From Mycobacterium sp. SMC-2 (GTDB lineage Bacteria; Actinomycetota; Actinomycetes; Mycobacteriales; Mycobacteriaceae), in the NCBI RefSeq assembly GCF_025263485.1, contig NZ_CP079863.1, positions 1 through 64,000 of the forward strand: 64,000 nt of DNA, written 5' to 3'. Below the pieces are notes generated by a model. The model was not told the origin of the DNA, made no database searches, and saw nothing but the letters and a program-made list of their open reading frames with translations. Position numbers and translations under genes: made by a program. Every line of letters begins with the position of its first letter. Positions within the stretch are counted from its first letter, which is position 1. This document shows, in pieces, positions 26,984 through 35,599 of this stretch.

Positions 26984-27817
26984 ATGGCACGCTCCGACGT
27001 CCTGGTCTCCGCGGACTGGGCCGAGAGCAATCTCGACGCCCCCGGTGTCGTCTTCGTCGAAGTCGACGAAGACACCAGCGCATACGACACCGGCCACATC
27101 CCCGGCGCGATCAGGCTGGACTGGCGTTCCGATCTGCAGGACCCGGTCAAGCGCGACTTCGTCGACGCGCAGCAATTCTCGAAACTGCTCAGCGAACGCG
27201 GCGTCGCCAATGACGACACCGTGATCCTCTACGGCGGCAACAACAACTGGTTCGCCGCCTACGCCTACTGGTACTTCAAGCTGTACGGCCACGCCGACGT
27301 CAAGCTGCTCGACGGCGGCCGCAAGAAGTGGGAGCTCGACGGGCGCACGCTGTCCCGCGACATCGTGAGCAGGCCGGCGACCTCATACACCGCCGCCGCG
27401 CCGGACAACAGCATCCGGGCGTTCCGCGACGAGGTCATCGCGGCCATCAACACCAAGAACCTGGTCGACGTGCGTTCGCCCGACGAGTTCTCGGGCAAGA
27501 TCCTGGCGCCGGCGCACCTGCCGCAGGAGCAGAGCCAGCGGCCCGGCCACATTCCCGGGGCGATCAACGTGCCGTGGAGCAAGGCCGCCAACGAGGACGG
27601 CACCTTCAAATCCGACGAGGAGCTGGCCAAGCTGTACGCCGATGCCGGGCTGGACGGCTCCAAGGAAACGATCGCGTACTGCCGAATCGGGGAGCGGTCG
27701 TCGCACACCTGGTTCGTGCTCCGGGAATTACTCGGCCACAAAAACGTCAAGAACTACGACGGAAGTTGGACGGAATACGGCTCCCTGGTGGGCGCCCCGA
27801 TTGAGTTGGGAAGCTGA
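26984..27817 (+). CDS. cysA2: Thiosulfate sulfurtransferase (rhodanese) CysA2/CysA3 type
   Basis: This is a 277-residue tandem rhodanese. The N-terminal inactive domain (about 5-125) has the YDTGHIPGAIRLDW motif; the C-terminal active domain (about 145-270) has VDVRSPDEFSGK, PGHIPGAINVPW and the catalytic loop with cysteine in AYCRIGERSSHTWF. It transfers sulfane sulfur from thiosulfate to acceptors such as cyanide or thiols. Second gene of the operon, 35 bp after the DUF4395 gene and one base from sseC2. Confidence 0.9.
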   Translation: MARSDVLVSADWAESNLDAPGVVFVEVDEDTSAYDTGHIPGAIRLDWRSDLQDPVKRDFVDAQQFSKLLSERGVANDDTVILYGGNNNWFAAYAYWYFKLYGHADVKLLDGGRKKWELDGRTLSRDIVSRPATSYTAAAPDNSIRAFRDEVIAAINTKNLVDVRSPDEFSGKILAPAHLPQEQSQRPGHIPGAINVPWSKAANEDGTFKSDEELAKLYADAGLDGSKETIAYCRIGERSSHTWFVLRELLGHKNVKNYDGSWTEYGSLVGAPIELGS

Positions 27818-27818
27818 T

Positions 27819-28121
27819 ATGTGCTCTGCCCCGAAACAAGGCGTGACGTTGCCCGCCAGCGTCGACCTGGAGAAGGAAACGGTGATCACCGGCCGCGTCG
27901 TGGACCGCGACGGGCAGGCGGTGGGCGGCGCGTTCGTCCGCCTGCTCGACTCGTCGGACGAGTTCACCGCCGAGGTCGTCGCGTCGGCCACGGGCGACTT
28001 CCGGTTCTTCGCGGCGCCCGGGTCCTGGACACTGCGCGCGCTGTCGGCGGCCGGTAACGGGAACGCCGTGGTGGCTCCGTCGGGCGCGGGCATCCACGAG
28101 GTGGACGTCAAGATCGCCTGA
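27819..28121 (+). CDS. sseC2: SseC-type DUF1416 protein
   Basis: This is a 100-residue protein of the SseC/DUF1416 family, with a transthyretin-like beta sandwich suggested by ITGRVVDRDGQAVGGAFVRLLDSS and FRFFAAPGSWTLRALSAAGNG. It is always found next to a CysA-type rhodanese in mycobacteria and is presumed to assist sulfur metabolism. MCSAPKQG at the N-terminus carries a cysteine close to the start. ATG 27819 lies one base after the rhodanese stop. Confidence 0.88.
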   Translation: MCSAPKQGVTLPASVDLEKETVITGRVVDRDGQAVGGAFVRLLDSSDEFTAEVVASATGDFRFFAAPGSWTLRALSAAGNGNAVVAPSGAGIHEVDVKIA

Positions 28122-28171
28122 GACCTCGGCTGCCCTGACCGGGAACTCGCGCGGCGAATAGACTTGTCCGC

Positions 28172-28270
28172 GTGGTGCTTTTCTTCGAGATCATGCTGGT
28201 CGTGTCGGTCGTGGTGATCTCATGGTTCGCGCTGTACACGCTGTACCGGCTCATCACTGACGAATCGTGA
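28172..28270 (+). CDS. Leaderless 32-residue membrane peptide
   Basis: GTG 28172 opens a frame reading [20 protein letters not shown] then [12 protein letters not shown], almost wholly one hydrophobic helix with an acidic C-terminus. A TAGACT -10 element (28159-28164) lies 7 bases before the GTG, and its stop overlaps the start of the next gene in GTGA, so it is likely expressed and coupled to the nitrobindin-like gene. Confidence 0.65.
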   Translation: MVLFFEIMLVVSVVVISWFALYTLYRLITDES

Positions 28271-28923
28271 CTTCCGACGAGCCATCGAGCCCGGCGGGCT
28301 CCGGCGATCGCGCGGTGGCCGCCGCCGCCGAACGCGCCAAGCTGACCGCTGGCCGCAACATTCCCGCCTTCGACGATCTTCCGCTTCCTGCCGACACCGC
28401 CAACCTGCGTGAAGGCGCCAACCTGCACGACGCTTTGCTGGCGTTGCTGCCGCTGGTCGGTGTGTGGCGCGGAGTAGGCGAGGGCCACGCCCATGACGGG
28501 GATTACCGATTCGGCCAGCAGATCGTGGTCTCGCACGACGGGGGCGATTATCTGAATTGGGAGTCCCGCTCGTGGCGGCTCAGCGAGACGGGCGACTACC
28601 AGGAACGCGGCTTGCGCGAGACGGGCTTCTGGCGCTTTGTCAGCGATCCCGACGACCCCAGCGAATCTCAGGCGATCGAATTGCTGTTGGCCCATTCGGC
28701 CGGTTACGTCGAGCTGTTCTACGGACGGCCGCGCACCCAGTCGTCGTGGGAGCTGGTGACCGATGCGCTGGCCCGCAGCCGATCCGGGGTGCTGGTCGGT
28801 GGCGCCAAACGGCTCTACGGCATCGTCGAGGGTGGCGACCTGGCCTACGTCGAGGAACGGGTGGATGCCGACGGCGGCCTGGTGCCGCACCTTTCGGCGC
28901 GGCTTTCGCGGTACGTCGGATAG
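28267..28923 (+). CDS. Nitrobindin/FABP-like beta-barrel protein (Rv0813c type)
   Basis: This 218-residue protein has a disordered N-terminus (1-55) followed by a lipocalin-like ten-stranded barrel. The family signature GVWRGVGEG (65-73, GxWxGxGxG) is present, then [14 protein letters not shown] and [10 protein letters not shown]. The structure of Rv0813c resembles eukaryotic fatty-acid-binding proteins, and relatives named nitrobindins bind haem through a C-terminal histidine; the LVPHLSARL histidine near the end is a candidate ligand. GTG start overlaps the upstream peptide stop. Confidence 0.85.
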   Translation: MTSDEPSSPAGSGDRAVAAAAERAKLTAGRNIPAFDDLPLPADTANLREGANLHDALLALLPLVGVWRGVGEGHAHDGDYRFGQQIVVSHDGGDYLNWESRSWRLSETGDYQERGLRETGFWRFVSDPDDPSESQAIELLLAHSAGYVELFYGRPRTQSSWELVTDALARSRSGVLVGGAKRLYGIVEGGDLAYVEERVDADGGLVPHLSARLSRYVG

Positions 28924-29049
28924 CCGGCCGGTTGCCCGACTGGGCAACTCGGCGATGCGCACCCACCCGGAGTCGTTGCCTTCGGCCGATCTTTTGCGTG
29001 TACTGTTCGACGTCCGAGCAGCCGATACCGCGCGAAGGGAGATCGGCGG

Positions 29050-31425
29050 ATGCGTCCCACGAGGACACCCTCGCCCATCTTGCGCTGGGGCGTAACCGCT
29101 GTCGGCCTCCTCCTCATCGCCTATCTGGCCGTACTGGACCTGCAGCCCGACATCATCGACGCGCTGCCACCGGCCCTCGCCTGGTTCGGCCGTCCCGGCT
29201 CGATGCCCACGCTGGCGATCGTCGTCACCGTACTGATCGCCGCATCCGTGCTGACCTTCCGCTCGGGCGGCAGCCACCGGATGGTGGGTGTTTCGTTCAC
29301 CCTGATCGCAGGCCTGGTCCCCATGACGACGGTTCTGGGCCTCACCTCCTATTGGGGTTGTCACGACGCCAACCATCCGGCCTTCTTCACCCCGCTGATG
29401 GCGACGGCCAGTCTGGTCAAGGGCGGCACCGGCGACTTCTCGGTGGGCGGGCGAACCTGCCCGAACCCCACGCCGGTTGGTCTGGAACTGGCCCGCATCG
29501 CGGCACTTTCGGCGATCTTCACCGGGCTGGGCGGCGTCGTGGTCGGCGTCTTCCGATCCCAGGTGGACCGGCTGCGGGCCAACCTGGCGGACTCCGTCAC
29601 GGCCATCGTCGGCGTGGACGCCGACACGCAATCGATGATCAGCTCGGTCGCCCGGACGCTGGACCGGCGCGGCACGCTGGTCGTCATCACCGGCACCAGC
29701 GACGACCGGGTGCAGCAGGCCCGCAGGCAGGGCGCCCGGGTGGTCCTGGTGGATTTCAACAACCCGACCACCCTGGTGTCGCTGCGGCTGTGGCGCCACT
29801 TGTCCCGGCTCTATCTGATGGCGCCAGACCCGGCGGTCAACCTGTTGTGGCTGGACCTGATCAGCCGTCAGCTCGACGAGGTCGCCCACAAGCGGCGGTT
29901 GCCGCTGATCGTGCGGATGGACGATCCCTGGCTGGCCCAAGCGTGGCGGGCCCAGCAGTTCGGCGGATCGGACACCCGATGGGCGGCCGACGTGGTCGGC
30001 AAGTACGAGGTGACCGCGGGCAGGCTGCTCGACGGCATCATCGCGACCGGGCGAACGGCACGCGTATTCGTCTGTGGCACTTCACAATTGACCCTGGCGC
30101 TGTGCGCGGACCTGACGCAGCGCGCCCTGGAGCGCGACTTCTACACCCCGCCCGACGCGGTGCCGTTGCCCGCGCTGACGCTGGTGGAGCGGGACGCTCA
30201 GGAGTACCTGGCGGATCACGAGTTCTACCGCCAGCAGGCCGGATTCGCCTCGGACGGACCGGCGATCGACGCGACGGCGGAGGCGCCGACGGTGCCGACC
30301 ATGCTGAAACTGATCGGCGACGTCGACCCCGCGAGCAGCGCCGTGATCTTCGTGGATTCCCACGCCGCGACGACCGCCGCCAGGCTGGCTGCCCGCTTCC
30401 CCGATATGCCCATCTACGCGTCGGACCTCAACACCAGCATCAATGACGACTCGATCCAGGTGGTGGGCCGGTTGCAGTCCTACTCGCTGGTGCTGGAAAC
30501 GCCCGAGGGCCAAGTGCAGGACGCCTGGGAGCGCGCGGCGAGATTGATTCACGAGCGGTATGTCTCGACGATCGAACCGGGCGCGCCACGATCGGCGGCC
30601 ACGATGCCGTGGGCGGAGCTCGACGAGTTCTATCGTGGGTCCAACCGGCGCCAGGTGCGCAATGCGCTGTGGATGGTGGAGCAGATCGCGGGGCACACCT
30701 GGAATACGTGGGGCAGCCCGCCGGCGCAGCTGTCCGGCCACGAGATGGCCGGACTGCCACCATTGGAACAGCTCGCCATGATGGGCTTCGACCAGTACTC
30801 GGCGATCAGCATGGCCCGCGCGGAGCATGAGGACTGGTGCCGCTACTACCGCCGCAACGGTTGGAAATACGGTTCTCCGCGCGACGATTCTCGCAAGATC
30901 CACGACAAGCTGGTCGACTGGTCTGTGGTCGAAAGGGATCCAGGCCTACTCAACGCCGCGGTGCGCAGCCTGGCGGGCACGTTATGGAGCCTGCGCCAGC
31001 TGGGCTTCCGGTCACGCCCGCTCTGGCAATCCTTCACCCGGGTGGGCACGGTGGCCGCCGAACAACGAAGCGCCCCATGGACCTGGACGTCGGATTCGGG
31101 GCACACCATGCGCGCCGACGCCGGCGACTGGGCCATCCAGGAAGACGGCAAGGAGTGGTCGGTTCGCGACGACATCTTCCGGGAGACCTACGAGCCCGCC
31201 GGCGACGGGCGCTGGCGGCGGAAAGGTAGCGTCCGGGCCCGCCCGGCCTACCCGGGCGAGACCGTAGACACCTTGGAGGGCCCCACAACCGCGGCCGAGG
31301 GCGACTGGGTGGTCCGCGGACCCACCGGCGAACAGTGGCCCGTTCCCGGCGCGGAATTCGCGCGCCGCTATGCCGAATTCCATGCGTCCGAGGACGCTTC
31401 TGCGGTTGACGGCGGACATGGCTGA
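29050..31425 (+). CDS. Membrane protein with Rossmann/TrkA-like, RyR and PGDYG domains
   Basis: This is a 791-residue protein. Hydrophobic helices lie at about 12-30, 52-70, 78-98 and 148-168. Rossmann-like segments follow: TLVVITGTSDDRVQQARRQG with VLVDFNN (209-238), ARVFVCGTSQLTLALCADL (337-355) and SAVIFVDSHAATTAARLAARF (430-450), as in RCK/TrkA_N proteins. Residues 570-653 match the RyR domain, with EHEDWCRYYRRNGWKYG, RDDSRKIHDKLVDW and a closing LRQLGF. Two PGDYG-like repeats end the protein: GDWAIQEDGKEWSVRDDIF (692-) and GDWVVRGPTGEQWPV (751-). The RCK/RyR mix suggests a nucleotide-sensing channel or effector. Followed 142 bp later by a TIR gene on the same strand. Function not established. 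Confidence 0.8.
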   Translation: MRPTRTPSPILRWGVTAVGLLLIAYLAVLDLQPDIIDALPPALAWFGRPGSMPTLAIVVTVLIAASVLTFRSGGSHRMVGVSFTLIAGLVPMTTVLGLTSYWGCHDANHPAFFTPLMATASLVKGGTGDFSVGGRTCPNPTPVGLELARIAALSAIFTGLGGVVVGVFRSQVDRLRANLADSVTAIVGVDADTQSMISSVARTLDRRGTLVVITGTSDDRVQQARRQGARVVLVDFNNPTTLVSLRLWRHLSRLYLMAPDPAVNLLWLDLISRQLDEVAHKRRLPLIVRMDDPWLAQAWRAQQFGGSDTRWAADVVGKYEVTAGRLLDGIIATGRTARVFVCGTSQLTLALCADLTQRALERDFYTPPDAVPLPALTLVERDAQEYLADHEFYRQQAGFASDGPAIDATAEAPTVPTMLKLIGDVDPASSAVIFVDSHAATTAARLAARFPDMPIYASDLNTSINDDSIQVVGRLQSYSLVLETPEGQVQDAWERAARLIHERYVSTIEPGAPRSAATMPWAELDEFYRGSNRRQVRNALWMVEQIAGHTWNTWGSPPAQLSGHEMAGLPPLEQLAMMGFDQYSAISMARAEHEDWCRYYRRNGWKYGSPRDDSRKIHDKLVDWSVVERDPGLLNAAVRSLAGTLWSLRQLGFRSRPLWQSFTRVGTVAAEQRSAPWTWTSDSGHTMRADAGDWAIQEDGKEWSVRDDIFRETYEPAGDGRWRRKGSVRARPAYPGETVDTLEGPTTAAEGDWVVRGPTGEQWPVPGAEFARRYAEFHASEDASAVDGGHG

Positions 31426-31501
31426 GTTTTCGCCGTCGCGCCCGCAGTAGCCGCGAATTTGCGCCGTCTGATACCCCCCGGCACTGATACGGTATCGGCG
31501 C

Positions 31502-31558
31502 ATGCCTAATAGCCGCGTGCGCCGACACCGCCCGTTCGTTTGCTACGCCTCCCCGTAG
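31502..31558 (+). CDS. Possible leaderless upstream peptide of the TIR gene (18 aa)
   Basis: A TACGGT -10 element (31488-31493) lies 8 bases before ATG 31502, which opens MPNSRVRRHRPFVCYASP and ends at TAG 31556-31558, inside the Shine-Dalgarno (TAGGAGA) of the TIR gene. The arrangement would couple or gate TIR translation. Short and unsupported by composition, so tentative. Confidence 0.3.
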   Translation: MPNSRVRRHRPFVCYASP

Positions 31559-31567
31559 GAGACCGTG

Positions 31568-33076
31568 ATGCCGCTGTTCATCAGCTACTCGAGCCAAGAC
31601 AGGGTGACGGTCGACGCCCTGACGACCGCACTTCGGCGCGGACAGCAACAGGTTTGGTTCGACCAAGAGCTCGGTGGCGGCGAATCGTGGTGGAACAAGA
31701 TCCTCGAACAGATCCGCTCGTGCGACGTGTTCATCGTGGCGCTATCCAACAACTGGCTGCAGTCGAAGCCCAGCCAGACCGAGTTGCGTTACGCGAGGGC
31801 GCTGAACCGGCCGATCCTTCCCGTTCGGATCGGCGACATCGACAGCATGCGCGTGAATCCCCTTGCCTCGTTGCAGATCATCGACTACCGGGAGCCGACC
31901 GTCGACGCCGGCATCCAACTCGTGACCGCGGTACACGCGCTGCAAAGCAAGCCGGTGCCGCTGCCCGACCCGCTGCCCGACGAGCCGCCGGTGCCGTTCG
32001 GCTACATCACCCGGCTGGGCAACACCCTCGCCGAAAAGGAGCTCAGCCCCCAGCAGCAGACCCAGCTTCTGATCGAGCTGAGGCAGGGACTCGACGAGGA
32101 CGGCGACGACCCCAGCGCTCGCGGCGACATCGCCCAGCTGCTGCGCATGCTGCGCCTGCGTCACGACGTCACCTACCGGACCCGCACCGAAATCGACAAC
32201 ATCCTGGCCGAGATCGAGGCCAAGGGCGGTTCGCCGACGGGCGCGGACTCCAGCAAGGCACCGGCGGCCGCAGCGCAGCCCGCCGCCGCGGCACCACCCG
32301 GCGGCCCGTCGGCCAGGCCCGCCGCGCCGGAGCCCGCGGGCGGATCCAACAAGCGGCTGCTCATCATCAGCGGCGCCGCCGTGGCGGTCATCGCCGCAAT
32401 CGCGATCGTCGTCGTCCTCACCATGCAGGGCGGCAAGACCAAGCCGGCCCCGACAGCTGGCGGCAACCTCGATTCGGCGGCACCCGGGGTGCCGGCCGCC
32501 GGGAGTGCCACCTCGAAGCTCGACTCGTATCTGCTCGGTCCCGCCGATATCGGCGCCGTCGTGGGCGACCCCAACCTGGTGGTCTCCGAGAAAGCCGCAC
32601 AGTTGCGCAACTTGAGGGCGACGCTCTCCATCCCCGACTGCAAGGGCGCGTACGAACCCATCGAGGAAGCGGCCTACAAGGGGGCGGAGGGCTACACCGC
32701 GGTGAGCGGGCAGGCCGTGCACACCGCTGGCGAGAACCCGCCGCACCGGGTCTACGAAGCGGTCGCGGAGTTCTCGTCGCCCGAGAGGGCCGCCGCATTC
32801 GTGCGGGCATCCGCGGACAAGTGGAAGGCGTGCGCCGGGCAGGCAGTCACGGTGAGCTTCAACGGCAAGAGCAGCGGGTGGACGTTCGGTGAGGTCACCG
32901 GAACCGCGCCGAAGATCTTTCAGCCGCGGACGCAAGCGGACGGAACCCGGATCTGCCACCACGCGATGCACGCGGTGTCCAGCGTGGTCGTCGACTTGTT
33001 GCTGTGCGGCCCCGACGCCGAGACCGGTCAGGCGGGCAAACTCGCCGGGCAGATCGCCGCGAGGGTGAGCCAGTAA
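31568..33076 (+). CDS. TIR-domain membrane protein with extracellular PknH-type sensor domain
   Basis: This 502-residue protein has an N-terminal TIR domain (1-125): FISYSSQDRVTVDALTTAL, a QVWFDQELGGGESWWNKI loop, CDVFIVALSNNWLQSKPSQTELRYA with E72 where TIR NADases place the catalytic glutamate, and RPILPVRIGD. A helical region (145-220), an Ala/Pro-rich linker, and one TM helix (about 264-286) follow. The C-terminal extracytoplasmic domain (about 318-502) matches the PknH sensor domain, with four cysteines (C358 in IPDCKGAYEP, KACAGQ, RICHHAM, LLCGPD) able to form two disulfides. A TIR on the inside joined to a wall-facing sensor outside suggests signal-gated NAD metabolism. AGGAG at 31557-31561 supports the ATG. 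Confidence 0.85.
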   Translation: MPLFISYSSQDRVTVDALTTALRRGQQQVWFDQELGGGESWWNKILEQIRSCDVFIVALSNNWLQSKPSQTELRYARALNRPILPVRIGDIDSMRVNPLASLQIIDYREPTVDAGIQLVTAVHALQSKPVPLPDPLPDEPPVPFGYITRLGNTLAEKELSPQQQTQLLIELRQGLDEDGDDPSARGDIAQLLRMLRLRHDVTYRTRTEIDNILAEIEAKGGSPTGADSSKAPAAAAQPAAAAPPGGPSARPAAPEPAGGSNKRLLIISGAAVAVIAAIAIVVVLTMQGGKTKPAPTAGGNLDSAAPGVPAAGSATSKLDSYLLGPADIGAVVGDPNLVVSEKAAQLRNLRATLSIPDCKGAYEPIEEAAYKGAEGYTAVSGQAVHTAGENPPHRVYEAVAEFSSPERAAAFVRASADKWKACAGQAVTVSFNGKSSGWTFGEVTGTAPKIFQPRTQADGTRICHHAMHAVSSVVVDLLLCGPDAETGQAGKLAGQIAARVSQ

Positions 33077-33094
33077 CGGCTCCAGGCATGGAGC

Positions 33095-33142
33095 GGCCCC
33101 CGAGCAAGGCTCCTGGTTGGACAGACCGGAAGCTCGGGGGCC
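33095..33142. terminator. Large inverted repeat downstream of the TIR gene
   Basis: GGCCCCCGAGC (33095-33105) and its exact complement GCTCGGGGGCC (33132-33142) can form an 11-bp GC stem with a 26-base loop just after the TIR stop. There is no U-tract, as is common for mycobacterial terminators. The remaining ~175 bp up to pabC holds no gene I can support. Confidence 0.5.
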
Positions 33143-33317
33143 GGGTGACTGCGGGGAATTCGCTAGCGCGCGTAATCGCTAGCTCGTCGAAAGCCGCTGC
33201 GGCTAGCGCGCAGCCACCTCACACGTCCATGAAGCTATCAATTTCTCGGACCACCTCCTTCCTTGTGTACGGCCGACCATACCCGCGATTCCGCAGCCCG
33301 ACAACACAATTCAGCGC

Positions 33318-34208
33318 TTAGCGATCGCTGACGATCGCCGAGTCGACCAACGCGGAGAACTCGGCGGCCAACGGGGACCGAGGCAGTGGGCGACCGTCGA
33401 GCGTGTGCACGCGGGCGGCCAACGTCATACTCGAGACCAGCCAGATTCCTTGCGCGGCAACCAGATCGGCAACCCGCAACGCGCGGTAGTCGCAGTCGTA
33501 CCCTTTGTCCCGCGCCACCTCAAAGAGCGCCTGCTGCGTGGTGCCGCGCAAAATCGGGTACCACGGCGGCGGCGTCAACAGGCACAGATTCCCGCCTGTT
33601 TCTGTTTCGGCCTCGGTCGCGATCACCACCGTCGAACGGGGGCCTTCCAGGATGTAGCCGTCCGAGCTGACGAAGATGACGTCACCGGCGCCTTGGCGGG
33701 CGGCGTGCCGCAGGGCGGCCATGTTGACCGCGTAGGACAGCGTCTTGGCGCCGGCCAGCAGCCACGGCATCGCGTCGGTGCCAAGAGCGGGCAGTCCGCG
33801 GTCCAACGTCACCGCGGCCAGCCCCTCGCGCCGAACCGCTGTCACTCGTTCGGGAACGGCGGTGACCATCACATAGGTGGTTGGCGCCGTGCCGCTTTCC
33901 CGGCCTCGGCTGTAGATCAGCCGCATCGCGCCTTCGTCCGCGGTGCCCGCCACCCACTGCCGGGTGGCCACGTCGATCGCACCGCGCCAGTTGGGCAGGT
34001 CGGGCTCGGGCAGATCCATCAGCTTGGCCGACTGGGTCAGGCGCTGCAGATGGGACTCGACGAGACACGGCCGGCCGTCGCGGACCAACAGCGTCTCGAA
34101 GATGCCGTCGCCGCGAACCACGGCCAGGTCGTCGGCGTGCAGCAGGGGGGCATCCGGCGGGTGAATCTCGCCGTCCAGCGTGACGATTACACCCGTCCGG
34201 CCTGCCAT
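33318..34208 (-). CDS. pabC: Aminodeoxychorismate lyase-like PLP enzyme (Rv0812 type)
   Basis: This 296-residue fold-type IV PLP enzyme has HADDLAVVRGDGIFETL near the N-terminus, the PLP lysine in AGAKTLSYAVNMAA, and DVIFVSSDGYILEGPRSTVVIA before the C-terminal segment. It would release pyruvate from 4-amino-4-deoxychorismate to give p-aminobenzoate for folate; a branched-chain or D-amino-acid aminotransferase role cannot be ruled out. ATG 34208 (MAGRTGVIV) is chosen; the longer open frame lacks family similarity. Divergent from ygfZ. Confidence 0.82.
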   Translation of the reverse strand: MAGRTGVIVTLDGEIHPPDAPLLHADDLAVVRGDGIFETLLVRDGRPCLVESHLQRLTQSAKLMDLPEPDLPNWRGAIDVATRQWVAGTADEGAMRLIYSRGRESGTAPTTYVMVTAVPERVTAVRREGLAAVTLDRGLPALGTDAMPWLLAGAKTLSYAVNMAALRHAARQGAGDVIFVSSDGYILEGPRSTVVIATEAETETGGNLCLLTPPPWYPILRGTTQQALFEVARDKGYDCDYRALRVADLVAAQGIWLVSSMTLAARVHTLDGRPLPRSPLAAEFSALVDSAIVSDR

Positions 34209-34372
34209 GGAGGTAAAGCCTAGCCGCGAACGTGAAGCTGGCCGCACGCTCGTCGGCGAGCGTGAGCTAGCCGCACACTGGCGGCGGCCGTGGCGGGTAC
34301 CGGTCCGTAGAGTTGACGTGTGACTCGCGCCGGCGACGATGCAGAGGGAAGCGATGAGGAGGAGCGGCGCAC

Positions 34373-35455
34373 ATGACTGCAGTACCCGCACCCGATGCCG
34401 GACCCGACGCGGGCGCCGTCTGGCACTACGGCGATCCCCTGGGCGAACAGCGCGCGGCCGAAACCGGTGCGGTCGTGGTGGACCGCTCCCACCGCGCGGT
34501 GCTGACGCTGACCGGTAGCGATCGCCAGAAGTGGCTGCACAGCATCTCCACCCAACACGTCAGCGATCTCCCCGACGGCGCTACCACGCAGAACCTCAGC
34601 CTCGACGGCCAGGGCCGCGTCGAGGATCACTGGATCCAAACCGAACTTGGCGGCACCACCTACCTCGATACCGAACCGTGGCGGGGCGAACCGCTGCTGG
34701 ACTACCTGCGCAAGATGGTCTTCTGGTCCGACGTCACCGTGGCTGCCGCCGACATCGCGGTGCTCTCGCTCTTAGGTCCGCGACTGGCCGACCGGGCGGT
34801 GCTCGACGCGCTCGGCCTGGACGCCCTGCCGACCGAGCTGACCGCGGTCCCGGTCGCCGGCGGCGGCTTCGTGCGCCGGATGGCCGGCGCCCCCGCCGGG
34901 CAGATCGAGCTGGATCTGCTGGTCCCGCGCGAAAAGTCCGCCGGCTGGCAGAAAAGTCTGGAGGAGGCGGGAGTGCGACCCGCGGGCGTCTGGGCCTACG
35001 AGGCCCACCGGGTGGCGGCGCTGCGCCCGCGACTGGGCGTCGACACCGATGAGCGCACGATTCCGCACGAAGTGGGGTGGATCGGTGCTGCCGTCCACCT
35101 GGACAAGGGCTGTTACCGGGGGCAAGAGACCGTCGCGCGGGTGCACAACCTCGGGAGGCCGCCCCGGATGCTGGTGTTGTTGCACCTCGACGGCTCGGTG
35201 GAGCGTCCCTCGACCGGTGACCCCGTGCTCGCCGGCGGTCGCGCCGTCGGCCGACTGGGCACCGTGGTGGATCACGTGGATCTCGGGCCGGTGGCCCTCG
35301 CGCTGCTCAAGCGCGGGGTGCCGGCCGACACCGAGCTGGCGACCGGCCCGCAGGCCTCGGTGGCCGCGGTCATCGACGCCGATTCGGTGCCGGCCACGGA
35401 ACACGTCGGTGCCGGACGACTGGCCGTTGAACGGTTGCGCGACGGTGCGAGATAA
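34373..35455 (+). CDS. ygfZ: YgfZ/GcvT-family folate-binding protein
   Basis: This 360-residue protein has the GcvT fold: AVVVDRSHRAVLTLTGSDRQKWLHSISTQHV, then LDGQGRVEDHW, and the YgfZ signature KGCYxGQE in DKGCYRGQETVARVHNLG. YgfZ proteins use tetrahydrofolate to help assemble or repair Fe-S clusters, and the signature cysteine is essential. Its position next to pabC links folate supply and use. ATG 34373. Confidence 0.88.
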   Translation: MTAVPAPDAGPDAGAVWHYGDPLGEQRAAETGAVVVDRSHRAVLTLTGSDRQKWLHSISTQHVSDLPDGATTQNLSLDGQGRVEDHWIQTELGGTTYLDTEPWRGEPLLDYLRKMVFWSDVTVAAADIAVLSLLGPRLADRAVLDALGLDALPTELTAVPVAGGGFVRRMAGAPAGQIELDLLVPREKSAGWQKSLEEAGVRPAGVWAYEAHRVAALRPRLGVDTDERTIPHEVGWIGAAVHLDKGCYRGQETVARVHNLGRPPRMLVLLHLDGSVERPSTGDPVLAGGRAVGRLGTVVDHVDLGPVALALLKRGVPADTELATGPQASVAAVIDADSVPATEHVGAGRLAVERLRDGAR

Positions 35456-35599
35456 TGGTCGATGATGTGCGCCACAGCGGCAGGGGGCACCGGCGCCCAA
35501 CCGTAAGGCACGGTAAACTGTCGGCAGGACAATAACGACACCAGGAGATCGGAGCCGCCTGATTCGGGCCGCTCCGTTATTGCGCGAGGGGGTTCCCCC

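Noticed and set aside
28108..29940. A 610-codon reverse-strand open frame
   Set aside because: It lies antisense to the nitrobindin-like and RyR genes, is rich in Gly/Arg/Gln/His without domains, and reflects GC-rich codon structure of the real forward genes.
28557..30446. A 629-codon forward open frame in another phase
   Set aside because: Arg/Gly/Pro-rich shadow of the real frames, spanning the end of one gene and the start of the next.
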